A stretch of DNA of 41,559 nt from a virus: positions 1 through 41,559 of IMG/VR virus record IMGVR_UViG_3300025889_000256; one strand, 5' to 3'. Below, piece after piece: positions 33,766-41,214 of the stretch (the stretch's first letter is position 1; each line of letters begins with the position of its first letter). Below the pieces are notes generated by a model. That model did no database searches. It saw nothing but the letters and a program-made list of their open reading frames with translations, and was not told where the DNA came from. A program made the translations under genes and the position numbers.

Positions 33766-33781
33766 GTGATTAACTAATCAC
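33766..33781. promoter_or_regulatory. 16-bp palindrome upstream of the 116-aa/bS21 unit
   Basis: GTGATTA-AC-TAATCAC is a perfect 7-bp inverted repeat with a 2-bp centre, about 11 nt before the ATG at 33754. The tiny loop makes an RNA hairpin unlikely, so a protein-binding operator is conceivable. A TAAGTA element lies next to it. Confidence 0.4.
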
Positions 33782-33792
33782 TACTTATCCCC

Positions 33793-34533
33793 TCAGCCGC
33801 CTTGTTTCTTTTTGGCTTCACCGAGTTGTTTGTCTGTTGATTTTATAAGTAAGTCATTCATTTTGTCTAATAACTCCGTTCTACGTAGAACTTTGAATGC
33901 TAAATTTTCTGTTGAGAATTCACCATCTTTTTGCAATCCACTGGTTCTCATCTTTTGTATTTTTTCTTTTGTTTTTTCTATACCTTGGATGACCTCACTA
34001 TACTCACCCTTATTAAATTTATCTTGTAAGATATTATATAAATCAAAAAAGTATTTAGCCTTGACCATAATATCTTTTTCGTCATAGTCGGCATCAGTTG
34101 GTTGTGGTTCTTTTAACCACTTGTTGTCCTTCACGGAATAAAGACCAGTTGTTGTGTGGTCTTCCTTTTCGTCTTCTACATATACTTCTATTTCGTATGG
34201 ACCAATTTTAATATCGTGTTGTTTGTTCCAATTATATTTGGCAAACGAAAAAAACCTATCTACTAAATTTGTATCTTTATTCACTTCACCAAAATCTACA
34301 ATAACATGAAGGTCAACATCTGAGAATTTTGACCAGTTATAGTTAGCAAGACTTCCTGTAAATCTTATGTCTTTGATTTTTGGCGTATTTTTAAGTTTCC
34401 AACCCTTTATGAAATTGTCTGCAACCTGCATTAACACCTTTCTAATCTTTGGGTCTAACTTATCGTTTTTCCATATCTTGGGTTCAAGTGTCTTTTGTGG
34501 TTTAAAAGACTTGATGACCTGTCCGGCGTCCAA
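33793..34533 (-). CDS. Pol-beta-type nucleotidyltransferase (246 aa)
   Basis: The catalytic signature of the DNA polymerase beta superfamily is visible: FTGSLANYNWSKFSDVDLHV, giving Gly60-Ser61 and the two metal ligands Asp72 and Asp74. A third carboxylate is probably in the following strand YEIEVYVED (Glu114, Glu116 or nearby). The C-terminal part (EVIQGIEKTKEKIQKMRTSG ... RRTELLDKMNDLL) is helical. Such enzymes transfer a nucleotide to RNA, protein or a small molecule; the substrate cannot be read here. Similar genes occur in T4-like marine phages (from memory). The context is unusual, between protease and scaffold, with 1-nt spacing to the 127-aa gene. Confidence 0.82.
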   Translation of the reverse strand: MDAGQVIKSFKPQKTLEPKIWKNDKLDPKIRKVLMQVADNFIKGWKLKNTPKIKDIRFTGSLANYNWSKFSDVDLHVIVDFGEVNKDTNLVDRFFSFAKYNWNKQHDIKIGPYEIEVYVEDEKEDHTTTGLYSVKDNKWLKEPQPTDADYDEKDIMVKAKYFFDLYNILQDKFNKGEYSEVIQGIEKTKEKIQKMRTSGLQKDGEFSTENLAFKVLRRTELLDKMNDLLIKSTDKQLGEAKKKQGG

Positions 34534-34534
34534 C

Positions 34535-34918
34535 TTAAAACTCCGAACGAGATGCTAATTTGTAAGCGATTGCTACAATTTCGTTAGTGGGTCTAGACAA
34601 AAGAGATTTCTTTTGGTTATAATCTAACTTTTCTAATACTTTTGATACCATATAAGCAGAGAACCCATCAATTTGTTGACCATTGATTTCGCCAGATGTT
34701 CTGGTTTCGGCCATTTGGTATAGTTGTTGTTCTAATACTTCGAATTCTTGAAGTTGTTTGTGGGTATCAAAAAAAGTCTTAACATTGAAGTCAGGATTAC
34801 TAGCAATGTATTCTGCTAAGGCATCCATTACCCTATCACCAAGTTTATCTAAAACTTGTCGTGTGTATGAACCTTCATTTAAGGTTCCTAGGCGAGAGAG
34901 GACTTCTTTTTTGGTCAT
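34535..34918 (-). CDS. Hypothetical helical protein (127 aa) after gp21
   Basis: I do not recognise a family. Most of the sequence reads as helices: SYTRQVLDKLGDRVMDALAE, HKQLQEFEVLEQQLYQMAET, FSAYMVSKVLEKLDYNQKKS. No metal or catalytic motif is visible, and there is no signal or membrane segment. The start overlaps the gp21 stop by 4 nt (ATGA), and the nucleotidyltransferase starts 1 nt after its end, so it should be translated in fixed ratio to both. It could be a prohead-core component, since T4 also has small helical core proteins near gp21. Confidence 0.7.
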   Translation of the reverse strand: MTKKEVLSRLGTLNEGSYTRQVLDKLGDRVMDALAEYIASNPDFNVKTFFDTHKQLQEFEVLEQQLYQMAETRTSGEINGQQIDGFSAYMVSKVLEKLDYNQKKSLLSRPTNEIVAIAYKLASRSEF

Positions 34919-35502
34919 CTTACTTCTGATAAGAAATCGTGAATAAGGGAATCAATATTCATAAGAACTTGAACTTGGCCGGGGGTTACTGACTCGTTAA
35001 TGAACGCCCCATGTGTAGATGGATTGGAAACAACATCAAAACAAATAAGGTTAAAATCATCTTGAACTTCTAATGTGTTCTCGTCCATATTCTTGACCGA
35101 ACCAACACCACGACTACTAACACCAAGACGGATATTGTTCTTTACCAACTCACGAACAATGTTTCCTGCCGGTGTTGAGAGAATCTGCATATCACCAACC
35201 ACATCATCACCTCTGGTGTCAATACGGGTAATATTAGCACAAACATTTCTTAAGTTTACTACCGGGCTCTCAGGGTGGTCTAGTTCGCCAAGTGCTCTGT
35301 TTTGTTCAACAAATTCTTGTCTATAACGAGCAACTTCTTTCATTAAAATTTCTCTTGGATAAACGCGGCCATTTTGGTTTTTAGCATTGGCCCTTTGTAA
35401 AACCACATTACGCAAAACAAGAGGCTTTGATACATCATGGGCCTCTTTAATGACACCACTGTCATAATGAATAAAATTTCTTTCTACTAAAAGTTGGCTC
35501 AT
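34915..35502 (-). CDS. 21: Prohead maturation protease gp21
   Basis: This serine protease of the T4 gp21 type (MEROPS S80/herpesvirus-assemblin-like fold) is 195 aa, T4 212. It is built into the prohead core, cleaves scaffold and capsid proteins after L/I-x-E, and destroys itself. The catalytic pair is clear: His76 in ALGELDHPES and Ser129/Ser130 in RLGVSSRGVGS. The N-terminal KPLVLRNVVLQRANAKNQNG segment and the YPREIL motif are conserved in the family. Late NLICFDVVSNPSTHGAFINE also fits. It overlaps its neighbours by 4 nt on both sides. An exact TATTTATA on the sense strand at 35556-35563 lies in the preceding gene and might be a promoter. Confidence 0.93.
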   Translation of the reverse strand: MSQLLVERNFIHYDSGVIKEAHDVSKPLVLRNVVLQRANAKNQNGRVYPREILMKEVARYRQEFVEQNRALGELDHPESPVVNLRNVCANITRIDTRGDDVVGDMQILSTPAGNIVRELVKNNIRLGVSSRGVGSVKNMDENTLEVQDDFNLICFDVVSNPSTHGAFINESVTPGQVQVLMNIDSLIHDFLSEVR

Positions 35503-35936
35503 GATTTTAGCTCCCTGAGGCGTTGAGAAATTTTTAATATTTTTCTCTCAATAGTATAAATATCCTTTAAAGTACGTTTCCAATAATGGTCTGTACTATA
35601 TCGGAACTCATTTTTATATCTTGTTAATATTTTTAATTGTCTGTCTATTTCACGAATAGCTTTTTTAGCTTCTCTGACTGACAGTCCGATTTTTTGACGA
35701 GATGTTTTTTCTTGGTCATTTTTAAATGTATTATATCTAGAAACGGCCTCGTCAAGTTTATTTACAGATTGTATTAACTTATATCCACTTTTTTCTGCTG
35801 TCTTTTTTTGTCTTTCTTTATTCTTTTTCTTATTTCCTGTGAACGCAAACGGAGTGGAATAACCAGCTATTCCACCCGTTGTGCTAATTTCATCTAGTAT
35901 TTCTCTTACTAATTTCCTAAATTCTTCCTCAGTCAT
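35499..35936 (-). CDS. Basic helical protein before gp21 (145 aa)
   Basis: The N-terminus has an acidic helix (TEEEFRKLVREILDEISTT) followed by GGIAGYSTPFAFTGNKKKNK, a motif I recall in proteins at this place in marine T4-like phages. The remainder (about residues 50-145) is strongly basic and helical (REAKKAIREIDRQLKILTRY, IERKILKISQRLRELKS). No enzyme signature is seen. It occupies the T4 gp67/gp68 position between portal and protease, so a prohead-core or DNA-binding role is plausible but unproven. It overlaps the 291-aa gene by 8 nt. Confidence 0.72.
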   Translation of the reverse strand: MTEEEFRKLVREILDEISTTGGIAGYSTPFAFTGNKKKNKERQKKTAEKSGYKLIQSVNKLDEAVSRYNTFKNDQEKTSRQKIGLSVREAKKAIREIDRQLKILTRYKNEFRYSTDHYWKRTLKDIYTIERKILKISQRLRELKS

Positions 35937-36804
35937 GACTTTGAAAATTGTCTAATTGACTGTTTAGTTCATAACCAATCATTAGAGCCGTTAAATGGTT
36001 ATTTTTAATGTGGTTGAGAGTCTGGAAGCCGTCTAATTGTTTTACAACTTCTTGTAATTTAATTTGTTCCACTTCACTGTGGACATTTTTAATTTTTGAC
36101 TTTAACTCTTTTGATAAAATAATAGATTCTGTTTTGACCAAGTTTAATAAATACTTGAGGTCAGAAGCATTATTTAAATATTCTCTTAATAATTTGGTTT
36201 GGTTGTCATTTAAGTTCTTATACTTTTTATTGAACTTTTCTAAAATGATTTTATAAGTTAATAATCTTAGGTCTTCTTCTTGTTCTCTTAAAGTATTGAC
36301 CACCTCGCTCTCAACCACAATTTGTTTATTTTCAACTTCACCACAAAGATATTCAACTAGTGTGTATTTTGACTCACTTAGTTCTTGAACATTTTCATAT
36401 GTATATCCTTGTTGAGAACATTCAAAAATCTTATATACAGATGCATAAATTTTATAAGATGGAACACGATTTGACAAAAATTTATTTAAATCATAATTGT
36501 CTTTGATTTCTTTTACTAAATTATATTTTTCTTCTCTTAACTTTCTTGTATCTAATTTCTTTCTTTGTTCTGTTAATGCGGCAATATAATCTAAAGCCTT
36601 AGTTTCGGATAACTTTTTACCATTAAAAAACGAACGATAAAGAATTAATTCTTTGCCTAATTCTCTGTTTTTATTAAAATATCGTTCTACAACAGGAATA
36701 GCTTTAGAGTTTTTGACGCCTGCTAAAATATCAGAGGCAATTTGTCTGGTCAATAATTCAAAAAGAATTCCTGTATTCTTATATTTGCTGTGTTTTATAC
36801 TCAT
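35929..36804 (-). CDS. Helical protein in the prohead-core position (291 aa)
   Basis: The protein is nearly all alpha-helical and Lys-rich, starting with SKYKNTGILFELLTRQIASD, a segment that I recall from proteins following the portal gene in marine T4-like phages. Later helices include RELGKELILYRSFFNGKKLS, VNTLREQEEDLRLLTYKIIL and LKYLLNLVKTESIILSKELK. There is no catalytic motif or membrane segment. T4 has two small core proteins (gp67, gp68) here; this single larger gene may replace them. The gap to the portal gene (53 nt) holds only a weak promoter-like AATATTTA at 36831-36838. Confidence 0.72.
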   Translation of the reverse strand: MSIKHSKYKNTGILFELLTRQIASDILAGVKNSKAIPVVERYFNKNRELGKELILYRSFFNGKKLSETKALDYIAALTEQRKKLDTRKLREEKYNLVKEIKDNYDLNKFLSNRVPSYKIYASVYKIFECSQQGYTYENVQELSESKYTLVEYLCGEVENKQIVVESEVVNTLREQEEDLRLLTYKIILEKFNKKYKNLNDNQTKLLREYLNNASDLKYLLNLVKTESIILSKELKSKIKNVHSEVEQIKLQEVVKQLDGFQTLNHIKNNHLTALMIGYELNSQLDNFQSHD

Positions 36805-36857
36805 AGTCTTCCTACACTAAGTCTATATATTAAATATTGTCTATCATTACCAAAACA

Positions 36858-38663
36858 TTAATCTTTCAATAAACCAGTATCATTAACATCTAGGTTTAAA
36901 TCTAAATCTTTTAACGCTTCTCGTAATCTTGGGTCTACAAATGACTTACCACTTTCTCTATTTTTGGGTAATACATCCATAGCCGCTAATATTTCTTTAT
37001 ATCCAAGTGGGTCACGACCTAACTTATCTTTGTCGGTTCCATACTTATGACCTTCAGGCGGTCTACCCATCTTTTTGGTGGTTAACTGTTCAATATCGTC
37101 TAAACTTTTTTCTGCATCATAAATATCATCACCAGGCAATTCATCATTTTCTGCAACAGGAGTGCCGCCTTCAGGAACAGCTTGTGGTGGAGGTGGAGGA
37201 TTAATTGTATCTTGTGTTGTCTTTTGAACCTGTCCTTCAAATTTAGCATCATCAATAATATTAGCTTGTTCAATGATAATGTCTTCTTCTGTGACACCAA
37301 GAACATTCTTATAAATCCACTCACGCGAAACAAATCTTCCACCAACCAATTGGTCAGCGAGTGCGGCTTTCTCTTTCCATAAATTGATTTTTTCTAACTC
37401 ATAAACCATTGATGGATTTGTTAATGAAAGACTGAAATTTACTAACTCTTCGTCACGATATCCAAGTGTGTAAAGATGGACAATAGCAATCTTGTTAAGT
37501 TCACTGACCAAGATTCTTTGGATTCTTTCAATTGTTCTTGCGAAACGAACATCTTGTGCGGCCAATGTAGCTTTTCCACTTGTGTCTTCTTCATATCCAA
37601 TGAATGACTTTGGAACTTTGAAAGCGGCCATCAATTTTTGTAGTAGATATTCAACATCTTCAATTGCATTAAACTGAAGACCGCTCAGATTTTCCACTGT
37701 TGTTCCACTATCTTTACCACGAACTGGGAAATAAAAGTCTTCTAATATGTTTTGCATATTATACTTCATGTTATATTCACCAGTTTGGTTGTCAACCAAT
37801 GGTTGTCTCTTGACACTGTTTATAATTCTTTCCATGAATGTGTCAATTTCGCCTGGTGGAATATTACCCACATCTACTTTGAATATTCTTTTATCGGGAG
37901 CGCGTGTAACACGATGAATAAGCATCGCATCTTCCATCAACTTAAGTTGTTTGTGAATTCTACGCCCACCTTCTAACATGGACTTTCCGTATGGTAGGAA
38001 ATTTGAATCCGAAAGAAGACGGAAGTGTGCAATTTCATAATTTTCAAACTCTTTTTTGTGAACTATAGAATGTTCACCGTCAAGTTTAAAGGTTACTGAG
38101 AATGGGTTACCCGTTTCTAAATCACCCTCAATTCTGTTAGTCTCATACACAGAAAGGGGAAGAACATTCATAATACCATGTTCTGGGTGTATCATTAGAT
38201 ACAAATAAAAATCTCCATACTTGCACATATTTCTTGTCCAAGGCCAGAGATTGAATTCAATATTCAATATATCATAAAATAAATTAGTTAATAATTCATG
38301 TATTTGGTCATTATCGGATTTAATCGTTAAGACTTCATTAAATGGATTTTTAACCGTTGATTCGTCGGCATATATATCTAGAACTGATGAGATAATAGGG
38401 TCATTATCCATCAAGTCATAATCACGAAATAGTTGTAATCTAGCCTGTTGAAAGCTAGAATACATATCGTAATTGCTCTGAGCACTATATCCATATTGAC
38501 CTGCGTTATGAATTCTATGATAACGGTCAATAAGATTTCTACTACCATATGACTGCATTTGTGAAGTATCGGAAACTTTTAGTTTTTTACCACCGACATT
38601 TCTAATTACAGCCTGCGTAGAAAATAAGCGTTGAAGTCGTTTAAATACAGATGTATCTGCCAT
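36858..38663 (-). CDS. 20: Portal vertex protein gp20
   Basis: The dodecameric portal initiates head assembly and is the DNA channel. It is 601 aa against 524 in T4. Conserved regions: DYDLMDNDPIISSVLDIYAD (about residues 80-99), NLWPWTRNMCKYGDFYLYL, LSVYETNRIEGDLETGNPF, SMLEGGRRIHKQLKLMEDAM, RVTRAPDKRIFKVDVGNIPP and FIGYEEDTSGKATLAAQDVR. A long C-terminal extension begins at a PPPPPQ run (about residue 489) and includes KKMGRPPEG (about 530-538), which resembles an AT-hook core. It follows the 135-aa gene by 17 nt. Confidence 0.96.
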   Translation of the reverse strand: MADTSVFKRLQRLFSTQAVIRNVGGKKLKVSDTSQMQSYGSRNLIDRYHRIHNAGQYGYSAQSNYDMYSSFQQARLQLFRDYDLMDNDPIISSVLDIYADESTVKNPFNEVLTIKSDNDQIHELLTNLFYDILNIEFNLWPWTRNMCKYGDFYLYLMIHPEHGIMNVLPLSVYETNRIEGDLETGNPFSVTFKLDGEHSIVHKKEFENYEIAHFRLLSDSNFLPYGKSMLEGGRRIHKQLKLMEDAMLIHRVTRAPDKRIFKVDVGNIPPGEIDTFMERIINSVKRQPLVDNQTGEYNMKYNMQNILEDFYFPVRGKDSGTTVENLSGLQFNAIEDVEYLLQKLMAAFKVPKSFIGYEEDTSGKATLAAQDVRFARTIERIQRILVSELNKIAIVHLYTLGYRDEELVNFSLSLTNPSMVYELEKINLWKEKAALADQLVGGRFVSREWIYKNVLGVTEEDIIIEQANIIDDAKFEGQVQKTTQDTINPPPPPQAVPEGGTPVAENDELPGDDIYDAEKSLDDIEQLTTKKMGRPPEGHKYGTDKDKLGRDPLGYKEILAAMDVLPKNRESGKSFVDPRLREALKDLDLNLDVNDTGLLKD

Positions 38664-38680
38664 GTATCAAATCCTTGTGG

Positions 38681-39088
38681 TTACCAGCCTCTTTCTCTTA
38701 CCTGTCCACTAACTTCCCTATCTAATTCAGAAACTCTATCCTTATCTTTAGCATAGGAAATGTGGCCGTGAATAGCATGAAGCATACTATCACATTGTTT
38801 TGCTTTTTCCATTACCCATTCTTCTGGGTCATCGGTGTCTTCCAAAACATTATAGAGTTCGGTTGCCATCCTGTGTATGGATTTAATATACCCTTTTAGC
38901 TTCCGTTCGTCAATACCCTCACCCTCATACATTTCAACCAAATCTTCGGTTTCAAGTGTATTTTCTAACTTAGATAAGTCTTCTTCGGGATTATTCTTAT
39001 CGGCGTCCCAATCTAGACCTGACTTTGACTTTCCCTTGTGAAGAATCTCCTTATGGTCTTCACTTAATAAGTCACTTAGTTTAATCAT
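38681..39088 (-). CDS. Hypothetical acidic helical protein (135 aa) before the portal
   Basis: No family is recognised. The protein is acidic and helical: the start ([15 protein letters not shown]) and the centre ([20 protein letters not shown]) look like amphipathic helices, and the C-terminus ([20 protein letters not shown]) may be a short coiled coil. The motif [16 protein letters not shown] could place Cys and His residues near one another, but there is no clear metal site. It overlaps the EF-hand-like protein by 4 nt (ATGA) and precedes the portal by 17 nt, so it is probably an assembly or virion protein of the packaging-head region. Confidence 0.7.
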   Translation of the reverse strand: MIKLSDLLSEDHKEILHKGKSKSGLDWDADKNNPEEDLSKLENTLETEDLVEMYEGEGIDERKLKGYIKSIHRMATELYNVLEDTDDPEEWVMEKAKQCDSMLHAIHGHISYAKDKDRVSELDREVSGQVRERGW

Positions 39089-39582
39089 TGTTCTTCTCCA
39101 GTATCACCACTCATTGCTAATTTGGTGGCGGTAGCATATAATACACTTTCCCAATCATCACCATAACGCTTTTTGAAATCTGCCTTCTTTTTCATTAAAC
39201 GGTTGGCAATTTTTTCTCTATTGTCAACTTCTCTGTCAGTCATTTCTTCTGACTCTTTTATAGCTTTATTAATAGTTTGTCTTCTATTCTTTAAATACTT
39301 GTCGGAACTATCTGTATCTCCGTCATTATCAATGTCATCATCTTCTTGACCAACTGGGTCTAGTGCTTCACCCATTGCAGTCTTTGTAGCGATAGCGTAC
39401 ATGACCGATTTCCAACGGTCACCATACTTCTTCTTAAGATAAGGAACTTTCTTCTTTAAATCTTTTACAATTCGTTCCTTTTTAGATTCTTCTCCAGAAG
39501 TCATCTCACGTTCTTTCATGACCTCTTCAATTTCCTCTTGAATGATAGAGATTAAAGTATTTCTGTCCATTTTGCTTACCAT
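39085..39582 (-). CDS. Duplicated KYG-motif protein with EF-hand/dockerin-like calcium loop (165 aa)
   Basis: Two copies of a ~36-residue module flank a calcium-loop-like linker. Copy 1 (about 36-71) has [20 protein letters not shown]; copy 2 (about 123-158) has [20 protein letters not shown]; both continue T[AK]T.LAM or ATKTAM. Between them, Asp83-Asp94 ([12 protein letters not shown]) has Asp at positions 1, 3, 5, 9 and 12 and Gly at 6, the dockerin/EF-hand loop spacing. I recall these motifs in structural proteins of marine T4-like phages. A second ATG four codons on (MDRN) is an alternative start; neither has a strong ribosome-binding site. The unit is headed by a TACTTATA box. Confidence 0.75.
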   Translation of the reverse strand: MVSKMDRNTLISIIQEEIEEVMKEREMTSGEESKKERIVKDLKKKVPYLKKKYGDRWKSVMYAIATKTAMGEALDPVGQEDDDIDNDGDTDSSDKYLKNRRQTINKAIKESEEMTDREVDNREKIANRLMKKKADFKKRYGDDWESVLYATATKLAMSGDTGEEQ

Positions 39583-39611
39583 TAAATTAAGTTGAAATAA
39601 CTGTTGTTTTA

Positions 39612-39619
39612 TATAAGTA
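39612..39619 (-). promoter_or_regulatory. Putative late promoter box TACTTATA before the 165-aa/135-aa/portal unit
   Basis: The sense strand reads TGAATACTTATATAAAACAAC, 29 nt before the ATG at 39582, in the 42-nt gap after the terminase gene. Confidence 0.65.
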
Positions 39620-39624
39620 TTCAG

Positions 39625-41211
39625 TTATCGGAGTAACCAACGTAAATCTTCTTCTTGATTATTGCCTACTTTAACTTTCCATTCATTTTCTGGTTGGTAG
39701 TCCCTGGCAGTAAAGACTGCTTTTGTTTGATGACCAGAAATACTACCCAACATTTGCTTGTTTAACTCAATTCCTTCTTGTCGTAAGCGTAATGCGGTGT
39801 CTCTAACCCACAAACCAATAGAAAGAGCGAGGGTTAAGTCATCATTGTATCCATCTAACGCTTCGGCCTTACTATTTTTCCAGATAAATGTTTCCAATTC
39901 GGTCAATAATCTACTAGAATGTATGGTAATTGACTGTTCTCTTAAATAAGACTCCAATTTTGCGATTAAAAGAGGTCGTGTTCGTTGTGAAATGGTAAAG
40001 CCTGGGACCATTTTCTTTTCTTCGGCGTAATAACGACCATGAACTTGATGCATGGTGTCTACATACTTCATATCATTACTCATATAGAAGAGATTTTGAT
40101 ACCCACGGTCAATAATCTGTTGTATAGCGGCCCAACCAATGTTTGCATTGTCTGGAATAATGATTGCATCATTATATTCGGTAGCAATAGCGACCAAAAG
40201 GTTACCAAAATCTTTTGGAGTTATTTTGCCTTTGTATTCTGCGACCTGTTCTGACGCCTCAACATCAATAACATGAAAGGTGGAATAGTCAGAACCATCA
40301 CCACGAGCAACGTCAGCTGCTACAATATAAAATCTGTTATAGTCTGGTTGTTGCCAGACCCATATATTGTCATCAAACCCACGTTTCTGTATAGGTGGTT
40401 GTTGATAAGTCTGTTTATAGAACTCAATAATCTCTGGTGATATGACTGTATTACCCGAAAAGATGAACGAGGCACCGTGCTCTTGAGCAAATCTCATCTC
40501 ACCCATCTGTCTTAACTGGTCATCGGCCCATTCTTGGTCGCGGTCAGGGTGAACTTGCCAATCTAATAGGGTTCTTTGGAAGTCGTTTTCACCTGCCTCA
40601 GAGTCAATCCATACCTTATGAAAGAAATTACCCATACCATTAGGAGTAGAAATCAACACGGCGGAACCACCTGTGGTAGATAGAGTGGCTTGTGCAGCGG
40701 TCCACAGTTCATCTGCACCATCAATGAACGCCGCCTCATCAAGAATAAGAAGAGAAAGAGCTTCGGAACGACCAGCACTCTCTCTTGTAGCGGTTGCCTT
40801 CATTGCAGAACCATTAGCAAAACGAATTGCTAACTTATTATCTTCCACTAAAGAACCCTTTAACCAAGTTGGTAACAAGTCGTGCATGAACTTTACCTTG
40901 GTTACCAAGTTTTTAGCGACTTCCTGTTTAATAGCAATGACCAATATTTGTTCATCTTTCTTAAATAACATTCTCCAGAGAGCATAACCAGCAATTAATG
41001 TGGAAATACCAATCTGGCGTCCCTTCAAAACAATGTTATATCTGTGGTCTTGGAACTTTTTTAAGGTATCTGCCTGATAATGGTGTAAATCAAAGAGTTG
41101 TCTACCCCTATTTGGAACCTGAATATAGACATATTTTCTTAAAAAGTATTCACAATCAAGAGCACATTTAGTATACTCTCGTTTAATAATTGCTTTTAAG
41201 TCAGTAGACAT
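39625..41211 (-). CDS. 17: Large terminase (DNA packaging ATPase/nuclease) gp17
   Basis: This motor protein pumps DNA into the prohead and cuts concatemers. It is 528 aa against 610 in T4, with a shorter N-terminus. The ATPase has a deviant Walker A KGRQIGIST (Gly64-Thr71), in which the usual Lys before Ser/Thr is Ile69; Arg65 fits the arginine found at the start of terminase P-loops. Walker B is LLILDEAA (Asp158, catalytic Glu159), and a coupling-like VLISTPNG follows. The RNase-H-like nuclease has VAADVARGDGSD (Asp300), IIPDNANIG (Asp354) and GYNDDLTLALS (Asp457/458). An AGGATAA site lies 6 nt before the ATG. Confidence 0.96.
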   Translation of the reverse strand: MSTDLKAIIKREYTKCALDCEYFLRKYVYIQVPNRGRQLFDLHHYQADTLKKFQDHRYNIVLKGRQIGISTLIAGYALWRMLFKKDEQILVIAIKQEVAKNLVTKVKFMHDLLPTWLKGSLVEDNKLAIRFANGSAMKATATRESAGRSEALSLLILDEAAFIDGADELWTAAQATLSTTGGSAVLISTPNGMGNFFHKVWIDSEAGENDFQRTLLDWQVHPDRDQEWADDQLRQMGEMRFAQEHGASFIFSGNTVISPEIIEFYKQTYQQPPIQKRGFDDNIWVWQQPDYNRFYIVAADVARGDGSDYSTFHVIDVEASEQVAEYKGKITPKDFGNLLVAIATEYNDAIIIPDNANIGWAAIQQIIDRGYQNLFYMSNDMKYVDTMHQVHGRYYAEEKKMVPGFTISQRTRPLLIAKLESYLREQSITIHSSRLLTELETFIWKNSKAEALDGYNDDLTLALSIGLWVRDTALRLRQEGIELNKQMLGSISGHQTKAVFTARDYQPENEWKVKVGNNQEEDLRWLLR

Positions 41212-41214
41212 AGA

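Noticed and set aside
35556-35563. TATTTATA as a certain promoter of gp21
   Set aside because: It lies inside the coding sequence of the 145-aa gene and an AT-rich genome will contain chance matches; kept only as a possibility.
36831-36838. AATATTTA as a promoter box for the 291-aa gene
   Set aside because: It matches the octamer poorly; read-through from the portal gene is equally likely, as no terminator separates them.
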